Below are positions 53,489 through 63,200 of a stretch of 63,347 bases of DNA, piece by piece. A model generated the notes under the pieces. It was not told where the DNA came from, did no database searches, and saw only the letters and a program-made list of their open reading frames with translations. Each line of letters begins with the position of its first letter. Positions within the stretch are counted from its first letter, which is position 1. This stretch comes from Myxococcales bacterium (GTDB lineage Bacteria > Myxococcota_A > Polyangia > Nannocystales > Nannocystaceae), in the NCBI GenBank assembly GCA_014240065.1, contig JAAZXR010000023.1, positions 1 through 63,347 of the forward strand, in the 5' to 3' direction. The position numbers and the translations under genes are program-made.

Positions 53489-54307
53489 GTGGACGAGCGA
53501 GCCATCGGCGTGTTCGACTCCGGGGTCGGGGGACTCACGGTCCTTCGAGCCCTCCGCGAGGCGATGCCGAGGGAGTCCTTTGTCTACCTCGGGGACACCG
53601 CCCGGCTCCCCTATGGCACGAAGGGGCCGTCGACGGTGCGGCGCTACGCGGAGCAAGCGGCGGCGCATCTCGTGGCGCGTGACGTGAAGATGATCGTCAT
53701 CGCCTGCAACACGGCGTCGGCGGTGGCCGTGGAGCACCTCCGAGAACGGCTCGATCCGGTCCCGGTGGTGGGGGTCATCGAGCCTGGCGCGCGAGCGCTG
53801 TGCGCGGCGACGACCACGAAGCGCGTGGCGGTCCTCGCGACCCCGGGCACAGTCTCGGGGGGGGCCTACGAGCAGGCGATCGCGCGAATCGATCCGGCCA
53901 CCCGCGTGATCTCCATCGCCTGTGCGCTCTTCGTCTCGCTGGCGGAGGAGGGCTGGGTCCGCGGCCCTGTCACCGAGGCGGCCGTGGAGGCCTATCTGCG
54001 TCCTTTGCTCTCTTCGGCCGAGGGGACTCCAGAGATCGACGCGTTGGTCCTGGGCTGTACCCATTTTCCGGTGCTGAGGGGCGCCGTGGAGGAGTTCCTA
54101 GGTCCAAACGTCACGGTGGTGGACTCCGCGGTCACGACCGCACAGGTCGTTTCCAGTCAACTCGCGTCCTTGGGCTTGAATACGGCGGATTTTCGGGGGC
54201 AGGTGAGGTTCCTAGCGACCGACGAGCCTGTACGGTTCGCCCAGGTCGGGCGATTCTTTATTGGCCAACCCCTGTCGGCTGCGGACGTCGAACGCATCGA
54301 CTTGTGA
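53489..54307 (+). CDS. murI: Glutamate racemase
   Basis: Interconverts L- and D-glutamate for peptidoglycan. A 272-residue cofactor-independent racemase with the two catalytic cysteines in ACNTAS (Cys73) and GCTHFP (Cys190), and the substrate motif FDSGVGGLTV near 9-18. The GTG start lies 12 bases after the previous stop, so it may share the acyl-CoA dehydrogenase transcript, although the functions are unrelated. Confidence 0.95.
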   Translation: MDERAIGVFDSGVGGLTVLRALREAMPRESFVYLGDTARLPYGTKGPSTVRRYAEQAAAHLVARDVKMIVIACNTASAVAVEHLRERLDPVPVVGVIEPGARALCAATTTKRVAVLATPGTVSGGAYEQAIARIDPATRVISIACALFVSLAEEGWVRGPVTEAAVEAYLRPLLSSAEGTPEIDALVLGCTHFPVLRGAVEEFLGPNVTVVDSAVTTAQVVSSQLASLGLNTADFRGQVRFLATDEPVRFAQVGRFFIGQPLSAADVERIDL

Positions 54308-54321
54308 TACCGTCCCTCATC

Positions 54322-55344
54322 ATGGGCAAATCCTCATTGGTCGTCTTGTCGTCGATGCTGACGGTGTCGCTGTCGCTCCCGAATGCCGCCTTCGCGGCCA
54401 GCGACGGGGGTGATGTTGATGCGCTCCGAGGGTGGGTTGAGCCCGCGGAGGAGCCCGCGGAGGAAGAGGAGGCGGAGGCAGAGGCAGACGCAGAGGCAGA
54501 CGCTGAACCGGCTGAGGACAGCGCCACGTCGGAGGAGGCGAAGCAGCTGTACAAGGACGGCAAGACCGCCTTCCGACTGGGCAAGTTCGAGGAGGCCATC
54601 GGTAAGTTTGAACAGGCCTACGCCATTTCGGGGGCGGCCGCGCTGTTGCTGAATATCGCGCTGGCCAACCAGCGGATCGGCGAGAACCGCAAAGACGTTC
54701 AAGCGCTTCGTAACTCCAGGACCGCCTATCAAAACTATCTCGGGGAGATCCGGAAAAATGATCTGCTCGACCCCAGCAAGGTGCAGCTAGAAGAGCAGAA
54801 GCTCGATGAGACCATCCGCGCCTTGGACGCTCGCATCGGGGAGCTTGAAGCGGAGACGAAAGCCAGTGAAGAAGCAGAGAACGCGGATGGGATCCTCGTC
54901 CCTGACACGGCGGCGCGCCGCGCCGCGCTGATGAAGAAGAGTAAGTTGTGGCTCGCGGGCGGTGGCGGTGGCGGGGCTGTGCTGACCGCCGCAGGCGCCG
55001 CGCTGACGGTGGTCTTCGGCCTTCGAGGCAAGTCTGCCAGCGACTCGATGGCGACTGAGATCAGCGCCTACAACGGGAATGGTTGCGGGACCTCCGCGCA
55101 GACTGGAACTACCTGCCAAGAGACGTGGGATCGAATCCAGTCGTTGAAGTCCGATGGCGACAAGGCGAACATGCTCTTGTACGCGGTGGGGCTGCCAGTG
55201 ACGGTCGTGGGCGTCGCGGTGCTCGGCGCCGGAGTTGGCATGGGGCTCAAGTTCCGCAAGCAAGCGGGGGCGATCGGCGAGGAGCCGGCGTCTGTGTCCG
55301 TGCTCCCGTCGCTCGGTGGCCTCGTGCTCCAAGGGCGATTCTAG
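54322..55344 (+). CDS. TPR protein with two C-terminal membrane segments (paralog)
   Basis: A 340-residue exported protein. The signal peptide (to about NAAFA, residue 25) is followed by a very acidic Glu/Ala linker (about 40-70), a TPR-like region with KLGKFEEAIGKFEQAY after GKTAFR, a coiled coil (about 155-190), two hydrophobic helices and the C-terminus LGGLVLQGRF. The same order and ending occur in the protein at 15683-16768, so the two are paralogs. The function is unknown. The ATG at 54322 is preferred over a GTG at 54304. Confidence 0.82.
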   Translation: MGKSSLVVLSSMLTVSLSLPNAAFAASDGGDVDALRGWVEPAEEPAEEEEAEAEADAEADAEPAEDSATSEEAKQLYKDGKTAFRLGKFEEAIGKFEQAYAISGAAALLLNIALANQRIGENRKDVQALRNSRTAYQNYLGEIRKNDLLDPSKVQLEEQKLDETIRALDARIGELEAETKASEEAENADGILVPDTAARRAALMKKSKLWLAGGGGGGAVLTAAGAALTVVFGLRGKSASDSMATEISAYNGNGCGTSAQTGTTCQETWDRIQSLKSDGDKANMLLYAVGLPVTVVGVAVLGAGVGMGLKFRKQAGAIGEEPASVSVLPSLGGLVLQGRF

Positions 55345-55884
55345 ACCTCCGCGGTCCTCCTCAGGGGCGCATCCGCGGGCGCGGGTGCGATCTCGCCTGT
55401 CGACGCCGCGAAGTCGGCCGGTTGATTGTTCTCGTGGGGAGGAGTGTGGCGTAGGGCTGTGCCCCCCTCGCCATCACGCCGTTGAGGCCGCTGCTGCCAC
55501 TCGCGGAGGAAGGCAGCGCGGAGCCAACGCCGAATGATCTCACAAGCCTTTGTTTTATCAGGGGATCTCACCGAATCCTCACGGTCGAATCCGCGCGGCC
55601 AATCGCTCGTTCTGCCCTGCTGTTGGGGCGATGGGACCGCCACTCAAGCGACGCACGGGCCAATTGGCGAGCTTCGGGCCTTCGGCGCGCTGACGCCGGA
55701 AGGAAAGCGCGATCGAGAGCGCGCCATCCTCGCGCCCTGCTCGGGAGAATCGACAAGTTGGGTTCTAGCGAAATTTCTCGCGTAGCGTCGGACACCGGTC
55801 CAAACGCGCTGATCGACGGGCGCCGCCTGTGATATAGCAGTGCTTCGAAACGCGTCATCATTGACGTTTAGGAGAATCACGCAC
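55345..55884 (+). other. Intergenic region before the TonB-dependent receptor gene
   Basis: About 540 bases with no supported gene. Open frames on both strands up to 116 codons are Arg/Ser-rich, lack ribosome sites and show no family motif. A TATAGC hexamer near 55834 may be part of the receptor promoter. AGGAG at 55870 is the ribosome site of the next gene. Confidence 0.45.
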
Positions 55885-58800
55885 GTGAAGCGCACCGTCC
55901 TCACCTCTTCGCTCTCGCTTCTCATGGCTGGCCTTCCGGCGGCCTTCACTTTGCTGTCACCGAGCGCGGCCTTGGCCGCAGACGACGGAGAAATCCGTGG
56001 CCGGGTGACGAATAGTACGGACAGGCAGCCGCTCGCTGGAGCGCTCGTGATCGTTCAGTGCTCGTGTCTGAGCAGCTCGCTCGAGGTCACCACGAACGCC
56101 CGCGGCATCTACCGGTTCTCAAACTTGCCCCCAGGCAACTACACGATCCAGGTGTTGAGCGGTGAGGCGGACGTGTCGAAGGTGACGCAGCTTCCGCGGT
56201 CTGCCCAGTTCCGCGCCGACTTCAGCCTCAACCCCAGCGTGCGGTTCGTGGAGGAAGTCGTGGTCGAGAGCACCGCGGTCCGACAAGACACCGCCTCGGC
56301 GACCACACTCGACATGGAGGCCGTCAAGAACCTCCCCGTCGGTAGCTCCACCTCGCGTGACTTCACGGCCGCGGTGGATATCGCGGCCACGGCCGGACGT
56401 GACTCCGCAGGTATCACGCTGGCGGGAACCACCGGCGCCGAGACCAAGTACACAGTCAACGGCGCGAACGTGTCCAATCCGGCCTTCGGTACGGTCGGCG
56501 CGTCGATCATCCAGGAGTTTGTCTCCACCATCGAGATCCAAGAGGCGGGGTACGACGCCGAATACGGCGGCGCCTCCGGCGGTCAGGTGTCCGCGCGACG
56601 CGTCTCCGGCACCAACACCTTCCGCGGTGAGGCCGGCGTACGCGTCGCTCCGCGCTTCGCCAACCCACGTTTCATCACCGGCACCGACGAGGCGCTGCGC
56701 GTCACGGCGGTCCCCGATCTCAACGCCCAGGCCTACGCGGTCATCCGCGGCCCGATCATCAAGGACAAGCTGTTCTTCTCGTTGGGCGTCGCTCCGGCGG
56801 GCACGCAAACCACCCTCCGTCAACAGTTCTTCAAGCGCAAAGACGGTGACGACAACGGCGCCTATGAGGACTGCCCCTACGAGAATGGGGCGAAGGACTG
56901 CGCGGAGGGGGCGGACTACATCGACAGCGAGAAGTTCGCCGAGCAGAAGTTCCGCACGGCGAACGTGGGCGTGCAGTACCTCGCCGGCCTCGACTACAAC
57001 ATCAACCCCAAGCACACCATCGGGGCGACCTACATCGGCTCCATCGGATTCGATCGCACCACGTATCGCTTGCCGTTTAGCACGGACCCCCTGGCGTTCG
57101 GTACGAATCCGCTCACCAGCCCGCTCGGCGGCTCGAGTCGCGTCGCGACCGGCGTTGTCAACGACCACTTCGGTTGGGACCGCGGTCAGCAACACACGGT
57201 CGCGCTGGAGTACGCCGGCCGCGCTGCCCAAGATACGCTCGAGATCGACGCCAACGTCAGCTACACCGAGTTTAAAAGCGAGCGCGCGTGGAAGGTGGAC
57301 AACGGCAGCAACTACAACCTGACCGCGACGCAAGAGGTGGTCAGCGGACTCAGTGATCCGCGGAACTTGTTCGAGTTCCTCGATCGCAACGGCGCGACCA
57401 ACCTCGTCGAGGGCGTGGATGAGAATTGTAACGCCTCCGACCTTCCGGGTGTCGCCTGTCCCATTCGCAACTGGCTCTCCGGTGGGCTCGGCGAGTACGG
57501 CACGAACGCCGCGCGGCGCGTTCAAGGAGATTTCGCCCTCACTCACTTCTTCGAGGCGGCAGGCTCTCACCAGCTTAAATATGGTGGCCTGATGTCGTAC
57601 GAGACCAACAGCATCTTTTCGAAGTACTCTGGGAGCAACTCCGCGGACTTCTACGACAATTGCGGCCCTGGTCAATCCGGCGGCGGGGAGTGGTGCTACG
57701 ACCCCGCCTCGGACAGCTACGACGTGAACTACTCGTCCGCGGCGACCCGCGTGAATAACAACAGGTTCATGCTCGTGAATCCGAACACGCCCGACAGCAT
57801 GGTGTCGTTTGGCTATGGGCGGGTCCGCAGGGAGCAAGATGATCTCCGGGCGCTCGCGTCTACCAGCGGCGACGGTGTGCGCGTCGAGGCCTACGACGAG
57901 ACAACTTCGACCTACAACTACGCGCTGTTCTTGCAGGACAAGTGGGCGATCATGTCCAACCTCTCCGTGAACTTCGGCGCGCGGTGGGAGGTCCAGGACA
58001 TGCGCGACATCTTGGGTCGCAACCAAATCACGATCCTCGACAACATCGCGCCACGCGTCGGCATCCTCTACGACTGGACCGACGAGGGGCGCAGCCGCCT
58101 GTTCGCCTCCTACGGGTGGTTCTTCCAGCCGCTGCCCCTGCAGCTCAACAGCCGCGTCTTCGGCGGCTTGATCAACGTGCGACGGAACTTCACGCGGAGC
58201 AGCTGCCAAGGCAAAACGACCACCGCGGGCGGCTCCGTGAACTCTCGCTGGACCGACGTGGGGGATCAGCCCACGGAGTACTGCGTGGACAACACCTCAG
58301 GGAACTCGGCGTTCACCAGCGGCCTCACCGAGGGCAACGTGGTGCCGAACTTGAAGGGGAACTACAACCAGCAGTTCCAAGTCGGCTACGAGCAGGAGGT
58401 CATCGAGGACTTGGTGCTCAGCGTACGTTGGCTCCACACAGACCTCGGTCGGGCAGTGGAGGATGTCTCCGTCAACGGCGGCCAGGACTTCATCGTCGCC
58501 AACCCTGGGGATGGGGTGAAGCAAGAGGACATCAACGCGCAGCAGGCGACCTGTGACGGCCTCCGCGGCGAGTTTGATGACCTGACGCTCGAAGACGACA
58601 ACTTCTACACCGTGTCTCGCGAGCTCCAGCGCTGCGAGTACCTGGTCGACGCCTACAAAGAGATCAACACGCTCTTTGACCGCCCGACCCGCAACTACGA
58701 CGCGTGGACCCTGCAGCTCAAAAAGCGCTTCGCGAAGAACTGGCTGCTCATCGCCAGTTACACCTACAGCCGGCTGGTCGGGAACTACGACGGCTTCGTG

Positions 58801-59391
58801 GACGTGAACAACGGCTCGATTAACATCGGCGCGAGCACCCAGTACGACATCCCCGAGCTCGTGCGAAACAGCTACGGGCCGCTGAGTTCCAACCGCCCGC
58901 ACGTGGCCAAGCTGGACGGATTTTACAGCTTCGACCTGAAGAAGGCGGGCCGCATGACGCTCGGGACCAGCGTCCGTTACCAGTCAGGCGTGCCGGTCAA
59001 TGTTCGTGGTAGCAACTTCCGCTACAACAACGCCGTGTTCGTGGTCCCACGTGGATCCGGCGGCCGCATCAACGGCTCGTACCAGTGGAACCTCAACTTC
59101 GGCTATGCCTACCCGCTCAAGAACGACCTTGAGTTGGAGTTGACCGCCCGTGTGATCAACCTGACCAACAGCAAGGCGACCCTGCGCGTGGATGACATCT
59201 ACAGCTTCCAAGCGACGCGCCCGATCGCCGGTGGTGACTTGAACGATCTCAAGCACGCCCGTCCGCAAGACGGCGCCAATCCAAACGACTTCTTCAGCCG
59301 AAACATCCTCATCCGGCAAGGCAACTACGGCGTCGCCACGAGCTTCCAGCAGCCCATGTCTGGCCAGTTCGAGGTGAAGCTCCGCTTCTAA
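55885..59391 (+). CDS. TonB-dependent receptor, Oar-like
   Basis: A 1168-residue outer-membrane protein. After the signal peptide (to about AALAA) there is a carboxypeptidase-regulatory-like domain (IRGRVTNSTDRQPLAGALV, about 37-120), then a plug domain (VEEVVVESTAVRQDTAS onward, about 125-260) and a long beta-barrel ending in the Phe-terminated strand FEVKLRF needed for barrel insertion. This order is typical of Oar-like/SusC-related receptors of myxobacteria. The substrate is unknown and no partner lipoprotein or TonB lies nearby. The GTG at 55885 follows AGGAG; the frame opens upstream at 55840 without a signal peptide at its start. Confidence 0.9.
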   Translation: MKRTVLTSSLSLLMAGLPAAFTLLSPSAALAADDGEIRGRVTNSTDRQPLAGALVIVQCSCLSSSLEVTTNARGIYRFSNLPPGNYTIQVLSGEADVSKVTQLPRSAQFRADFSLNPSVRFVEEVVVESTAVRQDTASATTLDMEAVKNLPVGSSTSRDFTAAVDIAATAGRDSAGITLAGTTGAETKYTVNGANVSNPAFGTVGASIIQEFVSTIEIQEAGYDAEYGGASGGQVSARRVSGTNTFRGEAGVRVAPRFANPRFITGTDEALRVTAVPDLNAQAYAVIRGPIIKDKLFFSLGVAPAGTQTTLRQQFFKRKDGDDNGAYEDCPYENGAKDCAEGADYIDSEKFAEQKFRTANVGVQYLAGLDYNINPKHTIGATYIGSIGFDRTTYRLPFSTDPLAFGTNPLTSPLGGSSRVATGVVNDHFGWDRGQQHTVALEYAGRAAQDTLEIDANVSYTEFKSERAWKVDNGSNYNLTATQEVVSGLSDPRNLFEFLDRNGATNLVEGVDENCNASDLPGVACPIRNWLSGGLGEYGTNAARRVQGDFALTHFFEAAGSHQLKYGGLMSYETNSIFSKYSGSNSADFYDNCGPGQSGGGEWCYDPASDSYDVNYSSAATRVNNNRFMLVNPNTPDSMVSFGYGRVRREQDDLRALASTSGDGVRVEAYDETTSTYNYALFLQDKWAIMSNLSVNFGARWEVQDMRDILGRNQITILDNIAPRVGILYDWTDEGRSRLFASYGWFFQPLPLQLNSRVFGGLINVRRNFTRSSCQGKTTTAGGSVNSRWTDVGDQPTEYCVDNTSGNSAFTSGLTEGNVVPNLKGNYNQQFQVGYEQEVIEDLVLSVRWLHTDLGRAVEDVSVNGGQDFIVANPGDGVKQEDINAQQATCDGLRGEFDDLTLEDDNFYTVSRELQRCEYLVDAYKEINTLFDRPTRNYDAWTLQLKKRFAKNWLLIASYTYSRLVGNYDGFVDVNNGSINIGASTQYDIPELVRNSYGPLSSNRPHVAKLDGFYSFDLKKAGRMTLGTSVRYQSGVPVNVRGSNFRYNNAVFVVPRGSGGRINGSYQWNLNFGYAYPLKNDLELELTARVINLTNSKATLRVDDIYSFQATRPIAGGDLNDLKHARPQDGANPNDFFSRNILIRQGNYGVATSFQQPMSGQFEVKLRF

Positions 59392-59501
59392 GATCGCCGG
59401 GGTCGCGATGCGGCCGTCATCGTCGCCGGGCGGTGGGAGGTCTGGGGTTTGTGGCCGCGCACGTCGGCGTCCGCGACGGCGTCCGCGACGCACGCGCGAT
59501 G

Positions 59502-60170
59502 CTACGGCCGCTTGCGTTGGACCAGCATGGGGATCTGCTGCCACCTCTCCATCGCTGCTTGGTCGATGGGATCGCGACCTTGGAGGAAGCGGTCGATGTG
59601 GGGCACAGAGTCCACTCCCCAAAACAGCTCACCGTCGACGACCATGGAGGGGACCCCGAACGCCCCCGCGGCGATCGCCTCGGCGGTGGTGTCGCGCAGC
59701 GCGGACTTGATGCCAGGCGACGTCGCGAGGGTCCGGAGGTTGGGCCCGTCGAGCCCGATCTCTGACGCGAGGTGCTCAAGCACGGACGGTTCGGTGACGT
59801 CTGCGCCATCGAGCCCCCACGTCGCGGTGAAGATCTTGCCAACGAGCCTGATGCGCTCCTCGATATCGGACTCTGCCAGGCACATTCGAAGCGCGAGGAG
59901 CGAGTTGAAGGGGTGGCCCGCGGGCGGGATGAGCGCTCTGCCCCGGTCATGCGCCAAGCGAAGCACGTGCTTGAAGGTGTAGACGCGTTTGGAAGGGATC
60001 TCCGCGGGCCCAAGGTGGCCGTGGTGACTGAGCATCGCGCCGAACACCACGGGCACGGGCACCAGCTCGCGCTCGTGAGCTTCACAGAGCCTGAGCACCT
60101 CGGGGAACGCGAGGTAGGCGTAGGGAGAGATGAAGTCGAAGTAAAACGTGAGGGGTGTCCGACGCGCCAT
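59502..60170 (-). CDS. DsbA-family HCCA isomerase-like protein
   Basis: A 222-residue protein of the 2-hydroxychromene-2-carboxylate isomerase / GST-kappa group, a DsbA-fold family that uses glutathione. Ser15 in FDFISPYAYLA is the active residue of this family. The cis-proline loop is FGVPSMVVDGELFWG, followed by the conserved DSVPHIDRFL. Its natural substrate here is not known. It is unrelated in function to the periplasmic thioredoxin cluster, because it lacks a signal peptide and CxxC. It sits alone on the minus strand, convergent with the receptor gene. Confidence 0.88.
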   Translation of the reverse strand: MARRTPLTFYFDFISPYAYLAFPEVLRLCEAHERELVPVPVVFGAMLSHHGHLGPAEIPSKRVYTFKHVLRLAHDRGRALIPPAGHPFNSLLALRMCLAESDIEERIRLVGKIFTATWGLDGADVTEPSVLEHLASEIGLDGPNLRTLATSPGIKSALRDTTAEAIAAGAFGVPSMVVDGELFWGVDSVPHIDRFLQGRDPIDQAAMERWQQIPMLVQRKRP

Positions 60171-60244
60171 CGAGCAGATGGTACCGCGGCCTCGCGACGG
60201 GCGGGGCGCTCGGCCCCACAGGCGCCTGCGGGGCTCGGTGAAGG

Positions 60245-63200
60245 CTAAAGAGGCGCCATGCAGAGCGCCTCCATGAGCCGAAGGACCCGCTCATCAAGGG
60301 CGTCTCCGTGGAACCCATCCTCGCGCAAGTCTCCGGAGCGATCGCGTTCGAACGCAGCGAACGCTCCATCGAGGTGGCCAGACACGAGCACCGCGGCGAG
60401 GTCGAGGCAGTCTTCGAGCGTGGACGAGAGCAAGAGCCCGTCGTCGTCGCACTCGTGCCAGGCGTCGATCTCGGCGATGACGCGTCGCCGACTCGTACTG
60501 TCGATCTCGATGGACGAGATTCCGTTGTCGAGGAGCCGATGAAAGATGGGTTCTGAGTCGTCGTGTCGGCGCGCGCGGGCCGGTTGCACGCTCGTCGCCA
60601 GCGCGTCGAGCAGGACCACGGGATGCGTCGGCTCAACGTCGGCGACGGGCGCGAGCCCGAGATCGATGGCGCACATCGCCCTGGCGACTCGAAAGCGCTG
60701 CTCGGGTCGCGCCTGATGCTGAAAATCGGGGTGGACCAACAGCCGCGGCAGCGCTGCGTTGTCGAGGGCGATCATGCCGGGTCCCAGGGGCTCTGCGACG
60801 GCGCACACGTCAACATCGATGGTGGACGAGGCGTGGAATTGCGAGAGGATCCTGCGGACGGTGCTCGCGACCCGACGGCCGTCCTCGTCGTGCTGCTCCT
60901 CGTACGGCGGGCGAGCTCCGCTGACACCGAAGGTCGCCACTTTGGCGCGAGCGACGAAGCGGGCGAGGGGCCCACACCACGACGAGGTCTTCAGGTCCTG
61001 ATTGACCAGGGCGTCCAGCGAGAGCAGCCGCGGGCGCAGGTGGCGACTCAGCCCTTGGGCTCGCCCCCCTGGAGACTGGCGAGCGGCGACCTGGTACGCC
61101 CAAAACGCGGCGTCGATGTCCCGCGAGCGCTCCGCGAGGCGACCCGCGAGGAGATAGTCTCCGGCCGTGCGACAGCGCTGCAAGCGGCTCCACTGGTTGA
61201 ACAATACGACCAGGGTCCGGTCGTGCTGGTCGGCGATGGCCGCGGCCACCGTGATGATCGCGTCGAGCCGCGCGAGGGGACCGTGTGCGCAGAGCTGATC
61301 GGCCGCCTGGCTCATCGCCTTGCACAAGAGCGCGACTCGCGTCGGCGTCGGGGCCCTGGCTCGAAGGATCAACATCACCTCGGACGCAGGGCCCATGACG
61401 AGCACTTCAGAGATCGCGCCGAACACGAGCCGGTCATCCACGTCGCCGCGCGTTCTGGCCACGTCGCGCGCGACCGCTGCCGCGAGGTCGTGGGCTCCGG
61501 TCTCGAACGCGTGCTCGATCAGCAGCGCAGAGATCTCCGGTGCGTCTGGTTGGAGGGCATGCGCGCGCTGAACGAGCGCCAGCGCACGCTTTGGATCCGC
61601 GCGGCGTTCCTGCACGGCGCGGGCAGCTCGCAGCAAGATGGAACCGAGCCTGGGATGAAGCGCGCGGCCCGAGCGGTCCGCGGGGTCCGCGGGGTCCGCG
61701 GGGGCCATCAGGATCTCGAGGGCGATGGGATCTGCGCCCGCCAAGTCGAGATAAACGCGCTCAAGATCTGAGCCCGGCGCTAGTTCGCTGAGGGCGCCGC
61801 GGCATTCCGCGAGGGCGCGCTCTCGATCACCAGATCCGACGAGCACGCCCACCAGTCGACTGGTGATCTGTTCGCGCGCGACCGGCTCGTCGTGGGTTCG
61901 AAGACAGCCTCGAATCCCTCGCAAGATGATCTCCTTTTGGTGGTCGTGAACGCACATCGACAGGGCAGACTCGAGGCGATCACGAATCCAACCCGCGGGC
62001 TCTAGCCCCGCCGTGAGGCGCTCGATCCGTTCGATATGCTCCACGTGCCGCAAGGGGGCGATCAATTCTGAGCGGCTGAGTTCGGCACACAGAGCGACGA
62101 GCAGCTCCTCGCGGCGCATGGGGTTGGGCAGCAGCGCGAGGAGCTCCTCGGCGACCAGGTCCGTGTGATTGGCGAGCAGGCGGAACACGCGGCTGGTCTG
62201 CTCACCGTCTCCCGCGCAGGCGGCGAGCGAGGGGCGGAGCAACGGCGTGAGGTGCCGTCTGGCGGCGCCATAGCGACACAGTCGATCGAGGGCGTCGCAC
62301 CGGAGTTCGGCCAAGCCTTGGCTCGAGGCCGCGTCGTCTCCCGCGGCCTCAATCGCCGATACGAACGCCTCAAACTTCCCATTACGCAGCTCTCTCATCT
62401 CAAGGATGTCGAGGGACTGGGCCCGCCCCTCCACGTTGGCGAGCCCCTTCCGCGTGAGGTGTGCGACCCAGGCTTCGACCGGCCAGCTTGCGTCCGCGTC
62501 CGCGTCTTGAGGCTCGGCGGCTCCCTCCTGCGTCGCGTCCACGACGTGGAAGCTGCCGGTGGTCGCCCCGGCCCTGTTCGCCGGTGGATCGGGGAGAGCG
62601 GCGAACGCCTCGCGCGCCGCCTGCTTGGCGAGCGACGCCGCCTGGTAGTCCTCGCCGGTCTCCCACGCGACGCTCGCGAGCGTGAGGACGCGACCTTGGG
62701 TGATGCGATCATGTGGAGGGAGGTTCGACGCCGCGATGATCAGTCCCGAGGCGATCTGGGCGGTGTCAGGGATTCGACGAACGATGGTCTCCGCTCTATC
62801 CAAAATTCGCGGTGGAATTCCGCGCTCGGAGATCGCTCGCAGCATATAGTCCAGCCGCAGCGCCTCCGAAGGGATCTCGGAGACGTACACTTCGCACAGG
62901 TCGAGCAACCGACTGGCCCGCGACGAGCCCGGCGCCATGTTGCGGAGTCCCTCTTGCCAAATCGCGGCCATGCTCTTGAGATCGCCGCCGCTGCGCTTAA
63001 GTTCGACGAGGATGTCGCGCGCCTCTGTGAGCTCTGGGTCGAGTTTGAGCGCGCGTTGGAGGTGGCGCTCAATCTCGACGTGGGTGGGCTGCTCGGCGAG
63101 CTCGATCTCACCAGCGTGGCTGTGTAGGAGCCTGGCGATTCTCAAGCAGACCCGCGCCAACTGGTGGGCCGGGAGGTCTCGCTGCGCCAGCGCGCGGAGG

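Noticed and set aside
55341-55643. Minus-strand frame of 100 codons after the TPR gene
   Set aside because: Arg/Pro-rich, no ribosome site, no recognisable motif, and the other frames of this region look equally random.
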